Source of the DNA: Rhizobiaceae bacterium
GTDB lineage: Bacteria > Pseudomonadota > Alphaproteobacteria > Rhizobiales > Rhizobiaceae
Direction of reading: 5' to 3'
NCBI GenBank assembly: GCA_016742175.1
Contig: JACVCH010000002.1
Location: forward strand, 1-64,000
DNA: 64,000 nt
The position numbers and the translations under genes were made by a program. This document shows, one piece after another, positions 37,671-47,635 of the stretch (its first letter is position 1; every line of letters starts with the position of its first letter). The notes beneath the pieces were generated by a model. The model saw nothing but the letters and a program-made list of their open reading frames with translations, made no database searches and was not told where the DNA came from.

Positions 37671-40190
37671 TCACCCATCGGCACGCAATGCCGCATTTTC
37701 CGCATCGAACGGGCTTTCGGCAATCACCGTCGCCTTATGCAGCTTGCCCAGAATCTGGATTTCCAGCTCCGTTCCCTCAGCCGCAAACTCCGGCTTCACC
37801 ATCGCCAGCGCGATGCTCTTGCCCACGCGCCAGCCATAGCCGCCATGGGTCGCCCGGCCGACAAGCGTGCCGTCCTTGTGGATCGCCTCGTTGCCGCGCG
37901 CGTCGGTGTCGGTGACGCCATGCACCTCCAGCGTCACGAAATTCCAGTTCGAGCCCGTCTCCTTCAGCTTCACCAGCGCATCGCGGCCGATGAAGTCGCC
38001 CTTGTCGGGATGGACGAAGCGGTCGAGGCCGCTTTCCCAGGCCGAATATTCGATCGAGAGTTCGCGCGGGATCAGGCGGTAGCTCTTCTCGATCGCCATC
38101 GCCGTCATCGCCCGGATGCCGAAAGGCTTGATGCCGAACTCGGCGCCCGCATCCATCAATGCGTCGAAGATCGCGTTCTGCTGTTCGATCGGGTGATGCA
38201 GTTCCCAGCCCAGTTCGCCGACGAAGTTGACGCGCAGCGCATGGGCCGTCGCCGTCCCGACGGCGATCTCCTTGCCCGACAGCCAGGGGAAATCGGCATT
38301 CTTCAGGCTGGTGCGGGTGAGCTTCTTCAGCACGTCCCGGCTCTTCGGCCCGGCCAGCACGAGCACGCCATACATCTGCGTGATCGGCTGGAGCACGACC
38401 GAACCGTCGGTCGGCGCGAGCTTGCGCAAAACGTCGTGGTCATGCGCCTCGTAGGCGCCGGCCGAGACTAGGTAGAAACGCCCCGGCTTCCACTCATAGA
38501 CCGTGAACTCGCTCTTCACGCCGCCGGTCTTCGTCAAAAGATGCGTCAGCGCGATGCGCCCGCGCTTCTTCGGAATCTTGTTGGCGAGAATCGATTCCAG
38601 CCATGCGCGCGCGCCCGGCCCCGAGACTTCCATCTTGGCGAAGGCGGACATGTCGAGCACGCCGACCTTCTCATGCACGTTCTTCACTTCCGCGCCGACA
38701 TGGTCGAAATAGTTCGAGCGGCGGAACGACCAGCGCTCGACGATCCGGCCGTCGTCCAGAGCCGGTGCATGGTTGTGGTTCGTCAGCACGTCCGCGCCGA
38801 CGCCAAGTTCTTCCGCCGGCACCGCGTATCCTTCCGGCGCGAACCAGTTGGCGCGCTCCCAGCCATAGACCGAGCCGAACACCGCGCCCATCTCCTTCAG
38901 CCGCGAATAGACCGGCGTCGTCTTCAAGGGGCGCGCGGCGGCGCGTTCCTCGTCGGGATAGTGCATGGTGAAGACGTTGGCGTAGGCCTCCTCGTTCTTC
39001 GCCTTGAGGTAGCCCTCGGTGGCATAGGGGCCGAAGCGGCGCGGGTCGACGCCCATCATGTCGATGGTCGGCTCGCCGTCGACGATCCATTCGGCAAGCT
39101 GCCAGCCGGCACCACCTGCCGCCGTCACGCCGAAAGAATGGCCCTCGTTCAGCCAGAAATTCTTCAGCCCCGGCGCAGGCCCGATGATCGGCGAGCCGTC
39201 CGGCGTATAGGCGATGGCCCCGTTATAGACCTTCTTGATGCCCACTTCGCCAAAGGCCGGCACGCGCGCGATCGCCGTTTCGATATGCGGCATCAGTCGC
39301 TCGAGCTCTTCCTGGAAGAGTTCGTATTCCGATTCGTCAGACGGCCCGTCGACATAGCAGACCGGCGCGCCATGCTCGTAGGGTCCCAGCAGCAGGCCGC
39401 CATTTTCCTCGCGCATGTACCAGGACGAATCGCTCTCGCGCAGTACGCCCATCTCCGGCAGGCCCTGCTTCTTGCGCTCGACGATGGCCGGATGCGGCTC
39501 GGTGACGATGTACTGGTGCTCGACAGGGATGACCGGCACGTTCAGCCCGACCATTTCGCCGGTCTTGCGCGCGAAATTGCCGGTGGCCGAGATGATGTGC
39601 TCCGCTTCGATGTCGCCCTTGTCCGTCTTCACCAGCCACTTGCCGTCGGCGGTCTGCTCGATCGCTGTAACGGTCGTGTTGCGATAGATCGTGGCGCCGC
39701 GGTCGCGCGCGCCCTTGGCCAGCGCCTGCGTCAAATCGGCCGGCTGGATGTAGCCGTCGTCGGGATGCTGGATGCCGCCCAGAAGACCGTCCGTCTCGCA
39801 GAGCGGCCAGATCTCCTTGATCTGCTCGGGCGTCAGGATATTGACCGGAATGCCCAGCGTCTCGGCGACGCCGGCGTAGTACATGTATTCGTCCCAGCGG
39901 TCCTTGGTGCGGGCAAGGCGGATGTTGGTCACCTGGGAGAAGCCGACATTCATGCCGGTCTCTTCCTGGAGCTCCTGGTAGAACCTCACCGAATAGCGGT
40001 GAATCTGGCCGACCGAATAGCTCATGTTGAAGAGCGGCAAGAGGCCCGCGGCATGCCAGGTCGAGCCCGAGGTCAGTTCCTTGCGCTCGATCAGGACGAC
40101 GTCCGACCAGCCCTTCTTAGCAAGGTGATAGAGCGTCGAGACGCCGACCACGCCTCCACCGATGACGACCGCGCGCGCTTTGTCTTTCAT
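37671..40190 (-). CDS. FAD-dependent dimethylglycine/sarcosine dehydrogenase-like protein with GcvT domain (paralogue 1)
   Basis: An 839-aa fusion: N-terminal FAD-dependent amine oxidoreductase domain (VVIGGGVVGVSTLYHLAKKG; TSGSTWHAAG, the region that carries the FAD-linking histidine in relatives), a middle FAO domain, and C-terminal GcvT domains that bind THF. Such enzymes oxidise N-methyl groups and pass formaldehyde to THF as methylene-THF. I chose ATG 40190 (MKDKARAVVIGG); the frame stays open upstream without family likeness. It is divergent from soxB, sharing its promoter region. Exact substrate (dimethylglycine, sarcosine or other) is open. Confidence 0.9.
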   Translation of the reverse strand: MKDKARAVVIGGGVVGVSTLYHLAKKGWSDVVLIERKELTSGSTWHAAGLLPLFNMSYSVGQIHRYSVRFYQELQEETGMNVGFSQVTNIRLARTKDRWDEYMYYAGVAETLGIPVNILTPEQIKEIWPLCETDGLLGGIQHPDDGYIQPADLTQALAKGARDRGATIYRNTTVTAIEQTADGKWLVKTDKGDIEAEHIISATGNFARKTGEMVGLNVPVIPVEHQYIVTEPHPAIVERKKQGLPEMGVLRESDSSWYMREENGGLLLGPYEHGAPVCYVDGPSDESEYELFQEELERLMPHIETAIARVPAFGEVGIKKVYNGAIAYTPDGSPIIGPAPGLKNFWLNEGHSFGVTAAGGAGWQLAEWIVDGEPTIDMMGVDPRRFGPYATEGYLKAKNEEAYANVFTMHYPDEERAAARPLKTTPVYSRLKEMGAVFGSVYGWERANWFAPEGYAVPAEELGVGADVLTNHNHAPALDDGRIVERWSFRRSNYFDHVGAEVKNVHEKVGVLDMSAFAKMEVSGPGARAWLESILANKIPKKRGRIALTHLLTKTGGVKSEFTVYEWKPGRFYLVSAGAYEAHDHDVLRKLAPTDGSVVLQPITQMYGVLVLAGPKSRDVLKKLTRTSLKNADFPWLSGKEIAVGTATAHALRVNFVGELGWELHHPIEQQNAIFDALMDAGAEFGIKPFGIRAMTAMAIEKSYRLIPRELSIEYSAWESGLDRFVHPDKGDFIGRDALVKLKETGSNWNFVTLEVHGVTDTDARGNEAIHKDGTLVGRATHGGYGWRVGKSIALAMVKPEFAAEGTELEIQILGKLHKATVIAESPFDAENAALRADG

Positions 40191-40381
40191 GTCCCCGAAG
40201 GCTCCCCGAATAAGAGATTGGCAGCGCAGCTTTCGTCGTGCGGACTGCATCGAATTTCGCGGACAATAGGATGGCGTGAAAGCCGGTTTCAGGCCTGTTT
40301 GCGACATCGCGGAAACGCCCCGCGACGCAGGCGATTTCGCGCCGCCGCACGTCGGCATAACGAAAGCCGATGGCGCTTTAT

Positions 40382-40410
40382 TTGCGTTGGCCGGCAGGCG
40401 TGATCTATAC
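40382..40410 (+). promoter_or_regulatory. Possible promoter for the sox operon
   Basis: TTGCGT (40382-40387), a 17-base spacer, and CTATAC (40405-40410) fit an alphaproteobacterial housekeeping promoter, 41 bases ahead of the soxB ATG. A TGTCGC on the minus strand (40301-40306) lies further upstream. Confidence 0.4.
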
Positions 40411-40450
40411 CGTCCCCCAGTCGCAACGCTTCATTCGAGCGGGGACCCGC

Positions 40451-41710
40451 ATGGCCGAATACTCGTTCCTTTCCCTCCTGAGGAACGCCCTTTCCGGAAA
40501 CGAGGACTGGAAGCCGGCCTGGCGCAAGCCGGACCCGCGGCCCTCCTATGACGTCATCGTCATCGGTGGCGGCGGGCATGGCCTGTCGACGGCCTACTAC
40601 CTCGCCAAGGAGCACGGCATCACCAATGTCGCGGTGCTCGAAAAGGGCTATCTCGGCTCCGGCAATGTCGGCCGCAACACCACCATCGTGCGCTCGAACT
40701 ACCTGCTACCGGACAATATCCGCTTCTACGAACATTCGATGAAGCTGTGGGAGAACCTCTCCCACGATCTGAACTACAACGTCATGTTCTCGCAGCGCGG
40801 CGTCGTCAACCTCGCCCACACGCCCGCGCAGATGGACGAGCATGCGCGGCGCGGCAACGCGATGCGGCACGAGGGCGGCGACGCCGTCTTGCTCGGCCGC
40901 GAGGAAGTCGCGCGCATGGTGCCCGGCCTCGACATGTCGGCCAGGGCGCGCTTTCCCGTTCTCGGCGGCCTCCTCCAGCCCCGCGCCGGAACCGCCCGCC
41001 ACGACGCGGTCGCCTGGGGCTATGCCCGCGGGGCCGACCGTCGCGGCGTCGACATCCTGGAGAATTGCGAGGTCACCGGGTTCCTGCGCGAGGGCGAGCG
41101 GGTCGTCGGCGTCACCACGACGCGCGGCGAGATCCGCGCCAAGAAGGTCGCCGTCGCCGTCGCCGGCTCGACAGGGCGCGTCATGAAGCTCGCCGGCATC
41201 GAAAACCTGCCGATCGAAAGCCACGTCCTCCAGGCCTTCGTCTCCGAATCGTTGAAGCCGCTCGTCAACCAGGTCGTGACCTTCGGCGGCGGACATCTCT
41301 ACGTCTCGCAGTCCGACAAGGGCGGGCTCGTCTTCGGCGGCGATCTCGACGGCTACAACACCTACGCCCAGCGCGGAAACCTGCCGTTGGTCGAAGAGGT
41401 CATGAGCGAACTCCTCGCCATGTTCCCCAACCTTGCCCGCGTGCGCCTCCTGCGATCCTGGGGCGGCGTCATGGACATGTCGATGGACGGCTCGCCGATC
41501 ATCACGCCCGGCCCCCTGCCCGGCATGTTCCTGAATTGCGGCTGGTGTTATGGCGGCTTCAAGGCGACGCCCGCCTCCGGCTGGTGCTTCGCGCACACCA
41601 TCGCCCGCGGCGAAGCCCACCCGCTCAACGCCGCCTTCACGCTCGACCGCTTCGCCCGCGGCATCCTGATCGACGAAAAAGGCCAGGGCGCAACGCCCAA
41701 GCTCCACTAA
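40451..41710 (+). CDS. soxB: Sarcosine oxidase subunit beta
   Basis: A 419-aa FAD-binding subunit of heterotetrameric sarcosine oxidase, which oxidises sarcosine to glycine with O2 and makes methylene-THF when folate is present. The dinucleotide motif VIVIGGGGHGLSTAYYLAKE begins at about residue 33. I chose ATG 40451 (MAEYSFLSLLRNAL), which gives the usual SoxB length; the open frame extends upstream. It is the first gene of soxBDAG, but a 186-base gap with repeats follows it. Confidence 0.96.
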   Translation: MAEYSFLSLLRNALSGNEDWKPAWRKPDPRPSYDVIVIGGGGHGLSTAYYLAKEHGITNVAVLEKGYLGSGNVGRNTTIVRSNYLLPDNIRFYEHSMKLWENLSHDLNYNVMFSQRGVVNLAHTPAQMDEHARRGNAMRHEGGDAVLLGREEVARMVPGLDMSARARFPVLGGLLQPRAGTARHDAVAWGYARGADRRGVDILENCEVTGFLREGERVVGVTTTRGEIRAKKVAVAVAGSTGRVMKLAGIENLPIESHVLQAFVSESLKPLVNQVVTFGGGHLYVSQSDKGGLVFGGDLDGYNTYAQRGNLPLVEEVMSELLAMFPNLARVRLLRSWGGVMDMSMDGSPIITPGPLPGMFLNCGWCYGGFKATPASGWCFAHTIARGEAHPLNAAFTLDRFARGILIDEKGQGATPKLH

Positions 41711-41730
41711 CGGATCGATGTCATTGTCCT

Positions 41731-41782
41731 ACGTTGCCCCCCTCTGTCCTGCCGGACATCTCCCCCGCGAGGGGGGAGATCA
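41731..41782 (-). repeat. Intergenic palindromic repeat, family A, copy 8
   Basis: Reverse orientation (CGTTGCCCCCCTCTGTCCTG, CCGGACATCTCCCCCGCGAG). It lies inside the sox operon, between soxB and soxD. Confidence 0.88.
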
Positions 41783-41806
41783 GCTAGCCACCAACGCCGA
41801 AGCGCG

Positions 41807-41854
41807 TGATCTCCCCCCATGCGGGGGAGATGTCCGGCAGGACAGAGGGGGGCG
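41807..41854 (+). repeat. Intergenic palindromic repeat, family A, copy 9
   Basis: Forward orientation (TGATCTCCCCCCATGCGGGG, GAGATGTCCGGCAGGACAG). Right arm of the pair inside the sox operon; it ends 42 bases before soxD. Confidence 0.88.
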
Positions 41855-41896
41855 CGACAGAGCGCTCACATCTCCGACAATCCGGATCCCCGCCCC

Positions 41897-42160
41897 ATGC
41901 TGATCCCCTGCCCCTACTGCGGCCCCCGCGACCTGTCCGAATTCACCTATCAGGGCGACGCCAACCGCACCCGCCCGAACCCGATGTCGAACGACCAGTC
42001 GGCCTGGAACGCCTATGTCTACGAACGCGTCAATACGGCCGGCGACCACCGCGAGTTCTGGCAGCATTCCGGCGGCTGCCGCGCGCATCTGGCCGTCGTC
42101 CGCTCGACGCTGACGCACGAGATCAAGTCCGTCGCTTTCGCCCGCGAGGTCGCCAAGTGA
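41897..42160 (+). CDS. soxD: Sarcosine oxidase subunit delta
   Basis: An 87-aa zinc-binding subunit: IPCPYCGPRDLSEF at the N-terminus and a later cysteine in HSGGCRAHL supply zinc ligands. Conserved words GDANRTRP and NVYxR-like WNAYVYERVNTAG, EFWQH fit SoxD. I chose ATG 41897; the frame runs back into the repeat. Its last codons overlap the soxA GTG start. Confidence 0.95.
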   Translation: MLIPCPYCGPRDLSEFTYQGDANRTRPNPMSNDQSAWNAYVYERVNTAGDHREFWQHSGGCRAHLAVVRSTLTHEIKSVAFAREVAK

Positions 42161-45105
42161 GCCCGCGCCGCGCCCACAATGGCGGCCGCATCGACCGCTC
42201 GACGACGCTGCGCTTCACCTTCGACGGTACGGCGATGACCGGACATGCCGGCGACACGCTCGCCTCCGCGCTTCTGGCAAACGGCATCTCGGTCGTCGGC
42301 CGCTCGTTCAAGTATCACCGCCCGCGCGGCGTCTTTTCCGCCGGCATCGAAGAGCCGAACGCGCTCGTCACGGTCATCAAGGGCAAACTGCGCGAACCCA
42401 ACATTCCGGCAACCCAGATCGAGCTTTATGACGGGCTCGCCGTCGAAAGCCAGAACCGCTTTCCCTCGCTCGCGTTCGATTTCGGCGCGGCGAACGGGCT
42501 TGCCGGCAACCTCTTCGCCGCCGGCTTCTACTACAAGACCTTCATGGGCCCGGTCGCCGGCCCTTTGAAAGGCACGCGCTTCTGGATGTTCTGCGAGCAT
42601 TTCATCCGCCGCGCCGCCGGCCTCGGACGCGCCGGCCATGAGCCAGATACAGACCGCTACGAGAAGATGTACGGCTTTTGCGACGTGCTCGTCGTCGGCT
42701 CCGGTCCCTCCGGGCTGATGGCCGCGAAACATGCGGCAGCGACGGGCAAAAAGGTCTTCCTCGCCGAGCAGGAGCCCGAATTCGGCGGCTCGCTGCGCTG
42801 GAAATCGGCCGCCATCGACGGCCGCCCCGCTGCCGACTGGGTCGCCGCCACGCTGGCCGACCTTGCCGCCCTGCCCAACGTCACCCTCCTGCCCCGCACG
42901 ACCGTCTGGGGCTATTACGACGACAACGCCCTCGGCGCGCTCGAGCGCGTCGCGGATCACAAGGCGCACGCCGCCCTCGGCGAGCCGCGCCAGCGCCATT
43001 GGACGATCCGGGCCAAGGACGTCGTCCTCGCCACCGGCGCCTTCGAGCGCCCCATCGTCTTCCCCGGCAACGACCGGCCCGGCATCATGCTCGCCGCCGC
43101 CGCCGCGCGCTACGCCACCGAATTCGGCGTCCTGCCAGGCGAGCGCATCGCCATCTTCGCCAACAACGATTCCGCCTACGAGGCCGCGCTCGCGCTGAAG
43201 GATGCCGGCGCGGAGATCGCTGCCATCATCGACGTGCGCGCCGGCGTCTCAATTGCCGCGCGCGAACTCGCCCGCGAGGCCGGCGGCGAACTCCTGCTCG
43301 GCTACGCCGTCACCAACACCTCCGGCGCCCGGCGCCTGCGCGAGATCGAGGTCCAGGCCTTCGCCGACGGCAAGGTGAAGGATGGTGCCACGCGCGCTTT
43401 CGCCGTCGATTGCCTCGCCGTTTCCGGCGGCTGGTCACCGGCGATCCACCTCGCCAGCCAGGCCGGCCACGCGCCGCAATGGGACGAGGCACTGCAGGCC
43501 TTCCTGCCACCCGCCCCCACGCAACCCTGGACCGGCGCCGGAGCTTTCACCGGTGCCTATTCGACTTCCGCCGCGCTCGGCGACGACATCGCCGTCAGCG
43601 AGCCCGAGATCGAGTACGAACCCGCCCCGGTCTTCGAAATCCGCCCGACCGGCAAAAAGTCCGGCAAGGCCTTCGTCGACCTCCAGCACGACGTCACCGC
43701 CTCCGACATCCGCCTCGCGCATCGCGAGGGCTTCCAGTCGGTCGAGCACCTGAAGCGCTATACGACGCTCGGCATGGCGACCGACCAAGGCAAGTCGTCC
43801 AACGTGCCGGGCCTCGCGATCATGGCCGCCGCGCGGGGCCTGCCGATCCCGGAAGTCGGCACGACCCGCTTCCGCCCGCCCTTCTCCGCCGTCTCGCTCG
43901 GCGCGCTCGCAGCCGACCGGCACGGGCATTTCAAGCCCGAACGGCTCACCCCGATGCATGACTGGCACGTCGCGCGCGGCGCGCGCATGTATGCCGCCGG
44001 CCTCTGGTATCGCCCGATGATCTACGGCACCGGCGGCGAGACGGTCGAGCAGGCCTATGTCCGGGAAGCCAAAGCCGTGCGCGCCTCCGTCGGCATCGTC
44101 GACGTCTCCACCCTCGGCAAGATCGCCGTTCAGGGACCGGACGCGGCCGAACTCCTCGACCGCGTCTACACAAACCTGTTCTCCACGCTCCCCGTCGACA
44201 AGGCGCGCTACGGCCTGATGCTGCGCGAGGAAGGCATCGCCTTCGACGACGGCACGACATGGCGGCTCGGCGAGCATGATTTCCTGATGACCACGACCAC
44301 GGCCAATGCCGGCAAGGTCATGCAGCATCTGGAACACTATCTCGACTGCGTCTGGCCGGATCTGCGCGTCCACGTCACCTCCGTCACCGACGAATGGGCG
44401 GGCGCGGCCGTCGCCGGCCCGAATGCGCGCCACGTGCTCGAAGCCTGCGTCGAGGGAACCGCCGTCGACAATGACGCGCTCCCCTTCATGGGCATCGTCC
44501 GGGGCGAGATCGCCGGCGCGCCGGTCATGATCTGCCGCCTCTCCTTTTCCGGCGAGCTCGCCTACGAGGTCTATTGCGGCGCCGGCCACGGCCAACATGT
44601 CTGGGACGCCCTGATGAATGCTGGCCAGCAGTTCGACATCGTTCCTTACGGTCTCGAGGCGCTCGGCACGCTGCGCATCGAAAAGGGCCACGTCACCGGT
44701 GCGGAGATCGACGGCCGCACGAGCCCGCGCGATCTCTACCTCGACTGGATGCTGTCGAAGAAGAAGCCCTATGTCGGCTCGGCCATGGTCGATCGCGAAG
44801 GCCTCGTCGCGGCCGACCGCGTCCGGCTCGTCGGCATCGTCGCTCTCGAGGACCGCCCGCTTCAAGGCGGCGCGCACATCGTCGAACGGCTCGGCGAAGA
44901 GCCGCGCGGGTCGATCGGCCACATCACCGCCTTCTGCTTCTCGCCGGCGCTCGGCAAATACATCGCGCTCGCCCTCGTCAAGGGCGGCAAGGCCCGCCAC
45001 GGCCAGCGCGCCTTCGTGTCGGACCCGGTGCGCAACCGCTACGGCCCGGTCGAGATCGTCAGCCACCACTTCTTCGACCCCGAAGGGAGCCGCATGCATG
45101 GTTGA
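42157..45105 (+). CDS. soxA: Sarcosine oxidase subunit alpha
   Basis: A 982-aa subunit with an N-terminal 2Fe-2S-like domain that lacks cluster use in the family (FTFDGTAMTGHAGDTLASAL), an NAD/FAD-binding domain (VLVVGSGPSGLMAAKHAA) and C-terminal GcvT domains that bind THF. The start is GTG 42157 (SPRRAHNGGRIDRSTTLRF after the initiator), overlapping the soxD stop by four bases. Length is standard for the family. Confidence 0.96.
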   Translation: MSPRRAHNGGRIDRSTTLRFTFDGTAMTGHAGDTLASALLANGISVVGRSFKYHRPRGVFSAGIEEPNALVTVIKGKLREPNIPATQIELYDGLAVESQNRFPSLAFDFGAANGLAGNLFAAGFYYKTFMGPVAGPLKGTRFWMFCEHFIRRAAGLGRAGHEPDTDRYEKMYGFCDVLVVGSGPSGLMAAKHAAATGKKVFLAEQEPEFGGSLRWKSAAIDGRPAADWVAATLADLAALPNVTLLPRTTVWGYYDDNALGALERVADHKAHAALGEPRQRHWTIRAKDVVLATGAFERPIVFPGNDRPGIMLAAAAARYATEFGVLPGERIAIFANNDSAYEAALALKDAGAEIAAIIDVRAGVSIAARELAREAGGELLLGYAVTNTSGARRLREIEVQAFADGKVKDGATRAFAVDCLAVSGGWSPAIHLASQAGHAPQWDEALQAFLPPAPTQPWTGAGAFTGAYSTSAALGDDIAVSEPEIEYEPAPVFEIRPTGKKSGKAFVDLQHDVTASDIRLAHREGFQSVEHLKRYTTLGMATDQGKSSNVPGLAIMAAARGLPIPEVGTTRFRPPFSAVSLGALAADRHGHFKPERLTPMHDWHVARGARMYAAGLWYRPMIYGTGGETVEQAYVREAKAVRASVGIVDVSTLGKIAVQGPDAAELLDRVYTNLFSTLPVDKARYGLMLREEGIAFDDGTTWRLGEHDFLMTTTTANAGKVMQHLEHYLDCVWPDLRVHVTSVTDEWAGAAVAGPNARHVLEACVEGTAVDNDALPFMGIVRGEIAGAPVMICRLSFSGELAYEVYCGAGHGQHVWDALMNAGQQFDIVPYGLEALGTLRIEKGHVTGAEIDGRTSPRDLYLDWMLSKKKPYVGSAMVDREGLVAADRVRLVGIVALEDRPLQGGAHIVERLGEEPRGSIGHITAFCFSPALGKYIALALVKGGKARHGQRAFVSDPVRNRYGPVEIVSHHFFDPEGSRMHG

Positions 45106-45685
45106 GATCGTCTCCCCGCTCGAACCCGACTACCACCGCGGCGCGCACGGCAATCGCGATGGCGGCTCGGCCGTCACGCTTTCCGAAACCCAGCCCGGCT
45201 CGATCGTTCAGCTCGCCGCCTGGCCCGGCCAGGACGGCGCAATGCGCGCACTCGTCAAGACCGTCACAGGCCTCGACCTCGATGCCGCGCCGGGCGCCGG
45301 CGCCGTCGACGAAAGCAGCGCCGCCTTCGGCTTCGCGCCCGGCCGCTGGCTCGTCGTCGACCAGATCGAAGGCCTCGCAGAAACCCTGCGCGAGAAGATC
45401 GGGAACGATCTCGGCACGGTCTGCGACCTCTCACACGGCCGCACCGCCATCGCCGTCGAGGGCGAGAAGGCGGAACGCCTCCTGTCGAAGTTCTACGCGC
45501 TCGATTTCTCGCTCGCCGCGTTTCCGGTCGCAACGGCCAAATCCACCGCGCATCACGACGTCTTCACGCTCATCCAGCGCACCGGCGCCGACCGGTTCGA
45601 CCTCTACGTCTACCGCTCCTTCGCCCGCTCCTTCTGGCATCTTCTCTGCGCGAGCGCCGAGGAATTCGGCTACACGGTCGAGTGA
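45098..45685 (+). CDS. soxG: Sarcosine oxidase subunit gamma
   Basis: A 195-aa subunit with GcvT-like fold. VCDLSHGRTAIAVEGEKAE and FYRSF-like YVYRSFARSFWHLLCASAEEFGY are typical. ATG 45098 overlaps soxA by eight bases. It closes the sox operon; the next gene starts 110 bases on. Confidence 0.95.
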   Translation: MVEIVSPLEPDYHRGAHGNRDGGSAVTLSETQPGSIVQLAAWPGQDGAMRALVKTVTGLDLDAAPGAGAVDESSAAFGFAPGRWLVVDQIEGLAETLREKIGNDLGTVCDLSHGRTAIAVEGEKAERLLSKFYALDFSLAAFPVATAKSTAHHDVFTLIQRTGADRFDLYVYRSFARSFWHLLCASAEEFGYTVE

Positions 45686-45795
45686 CCGTTCCCCGCCGTT
45701 GTTGAGAAAGGCGATCAACTTTTCCTGACAATCGGCTCGCGGAACATCGCTGCATCCGTTCGGTTCGTGTCGTGAACCAACGGAGATCGACTTCC

Positions 45796-46617
45796 ATGCC
45801 TTTCATCAAGACCGCCGACGACACCCAGATTTTCTACAATGACTGGGGCAGCGGCAAACCCGTCATTCTCATCCATGGCTGGCCGCTCGACGGCGACATG
45901 TGGGAATATAATGCCCGTGTCCTCGCCGATGCCGGCCTGCGCGTCATCAGCTATGATCGCCGCGGCTTCGGCCGGTCGAGCCAGCCCTGGTCGGGCTACG
46001 ACTACGACACCATGGCCGGCGACCTGAAGGCCATCATCGATGGGCTCGATTTGCGCGACGTTTCACTCGTCGGCTTCTCGATGGGTGGCGGCGAAGTCGC
46101 CCGCTACATCGGCCGCTACGGCAAGGACCGCGTCTCGAAAGCCGTCCTCGTCTCCGCCGTCACGCCCTTTCTCTTGAAGACCGGCGACAATCCCGACGGT
46201 GTCGACAAGAGCGTGTTCGATGAGATGGTCGATGGCCTGAAGGCCGACCGCCCCCATTTCCTCGCCGATTTCGGCAAGAAGTTCTACGGCGCTGGTCTCC
46301 TCAACTTCGATATCTCGAACGAACTCCTCGCCTGGACCAGCCAGGTCGCGATGCTCGCCTCGCCGAAGGCCACGCTGGACTGCGTCCGCGCCTTCTCGGA
46401 AACCGATTTCCGCGAGGACCTGCGCAAATTCGACGTGCCGACCCTCGTCATCCACGGCGACAATGACCAGACCGTGCCGATCGACGTCTCGGCCAACCGC
46501 GTGCGGGACTTCCTGCCGAGCGCCGAGCTCAAGGTCTACGACGGCGCCCCCCACGGCCTCTACTTCACCGACAAGGACAGGCTCAATCAGGACCTGATCG
46601 ATTTCATCGGCAGGTAG
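45796..46617 (+). CDS. Alpha/beta hydrolase, chloroperoxidase-like
   Basis: A 273-aa alpha/beta hydrolase with the nucleophile elbow GFSMGGG (serine 95), oxyanion region HGWPLDGDMW, an acid in HGDNDQTVP and the catalytic histidine in APHGLY. It resembles cofactor-free haloperoxidases/arylesterases; the natural substrate is unknown. I chose ATG 45796 (MPFIKTADDT); a GTG at 45772 is also open. No clear link to sarcosine oxidation. Confidence 0.92.
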   Translation: MPFIKTADDTQIFYNDWGSGKPVILIHGWPLDGDMWEYNARVLADAGLRVISYDRRGFGRSSQPWSGYDYDTMAGDLKAIIDGLDLRDVSLVGFSMGGGEVARYIGRYGKDRVSKAVLVSAVTPFLLKTGDNPDGVDKSVFDEMVDGLKADRPHFLADFGKKFYGAGLLNFDISNELLAWTSQVAMLASPKATLDCVRAFSETDFREDLRKFDVPTLVIHGDNDQTVPIDVSANRVRDFLPSAELKVYDGAPHGLYFTDKDRLNQDLIDFIGR

Positions 46618-46750
46618 CCATGGTCTGAACCCCGCGGCGCAAAGAGCCAGTCATCGAGTTTGAGGCAGGCCTCGACGCCGACACCCTCCCTCCCTTTGTG
46701 GGGCGGGATAAAGGGTGGGGGTCCCCTTCGCTAGACCCTTGGAAGACCGC

Positions 46751-47461
46751 TCACTTCACAAACGAAACGAACTCCTCCAGCGGCGCCCGCTCCGACCGCA
46801 GCGCATTTTCCGGCTTCGTCTCGTCCTCAAAGCCGAGCGCCATGCCGCACACGACGATCTCTTCCTCGGGAATGCCGAGCACAGGCCTGATCTGCGTGTG
46901 ATAGGGCGCGAAGGCTGCCTGCGGGCAGGTGTGCAGGCCCCGGCCGCGCGCGGCGATCATGATCGACTGCAGGAACATGCCGTGGTCGATCCACGAGCCC
47001 ATGTTCAACCGCCGGTCGATGGTGAAGATCATGCCAACCGGCGCGTCGAAGAAGGTGAAGTTGCGGTCGTGCTGCGCGCGCATCCGCTCCGTCTCCCGCT
47101 TGCCGATGCCGAGTAGATTGTAGAGCGCGAAGCCGACTGCGCGGCGGCGCGAGAGGTACGGTTCGAAAAACTGGTCGGGATAGTACTTGTACTCGTCCCA
47201 GGCGATCTTCTCGGCCCGGATGCCGGAACCGAGGATCGCATCGCTCACCGCCTGCTTCTTGTCGCCGGTGACGACATAGACCTTCCAGGGCTGCATGTTG
47301 GTGCCCGAAGGCGCGCGCGCGGCGATTTCGAGAATGTCGCGGATCGTCTGCTCGTCCACCGGCGTCGGCAGGAAGGCGCGCACGGATTTGCGCGAATTGA
47401 TCGCCTCGTCGACGATCGCGGACTCATCGGTGATGGAAGTCTTCGTGTCCGGAGCCAGCAT
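46751..47461 (-). CDS. Nitroreductase family protein
   Basis: A 236-aa FMN-dependent NAD(P)H oxidoreductase. RKSVRAFLPTPVDEQTI, RAPSGTNMQPWKVYVV and the C-terminal IPEEEIVVCGMALG are family hallmarks. I chose ATG 47461 with AAGGA at 7 bases. Its physiological substrate (nitroaromatic, quinone or other) cannot be read from sequence. It is divergent from the next FAD-GcvT gene with a 174-base gap. Confidence 0.92.
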   Translation of the reverse strand: MLAPDTKTSITDESAIVDEAINSRKSVRAFLPTPVDEQTIRDILEIAARAPSGTNMQPWKVYVVTGDKKQAVSDAILGSGIRAEKIAWDEYKYYPDQFFEPYLSRRRAVGFALYNLLGIGKRETERMRAQHDRNFTFFDAPVGMIFTIDRRLNMGSWIDHGMFLQSIMIAARGRGLHTCPQAAFAPYHTQIRPVLGIPEEEIVVCGMALGFEDETKPENALRSERAPLEEFVSFVK

Positions 47462-47635
47462 CCGAAATTCCTTGCGTTGCAGGGCGCGACTCGACCCGAG
47501 GCGCCCGGTTCGCCGGGGCAGCTTGCCCCGCATAGGCCATGCCATGCCAGTGCGCAAATCCTTTGAGCCAGCATCGCGAAAGCTGTTGCCTTTTCCACCG
47601 CCCCTTGCACCCTTCCGACCAAAAGGGGGAAATCG

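Noticed and set aside
37274-37915. Open frames over the direct repeats at 37.3-37.7 kb
   Set aside because: They consist of repeat sequence and run into the antisense of the dehydrogenase gene; no ribosome site or family likeness.
45701-45723. Terminator after soxG (GTTGA-N9-TCAAC followed by four T)
   Set aside because: Stem of only five bases and weak; not strong enough to call.
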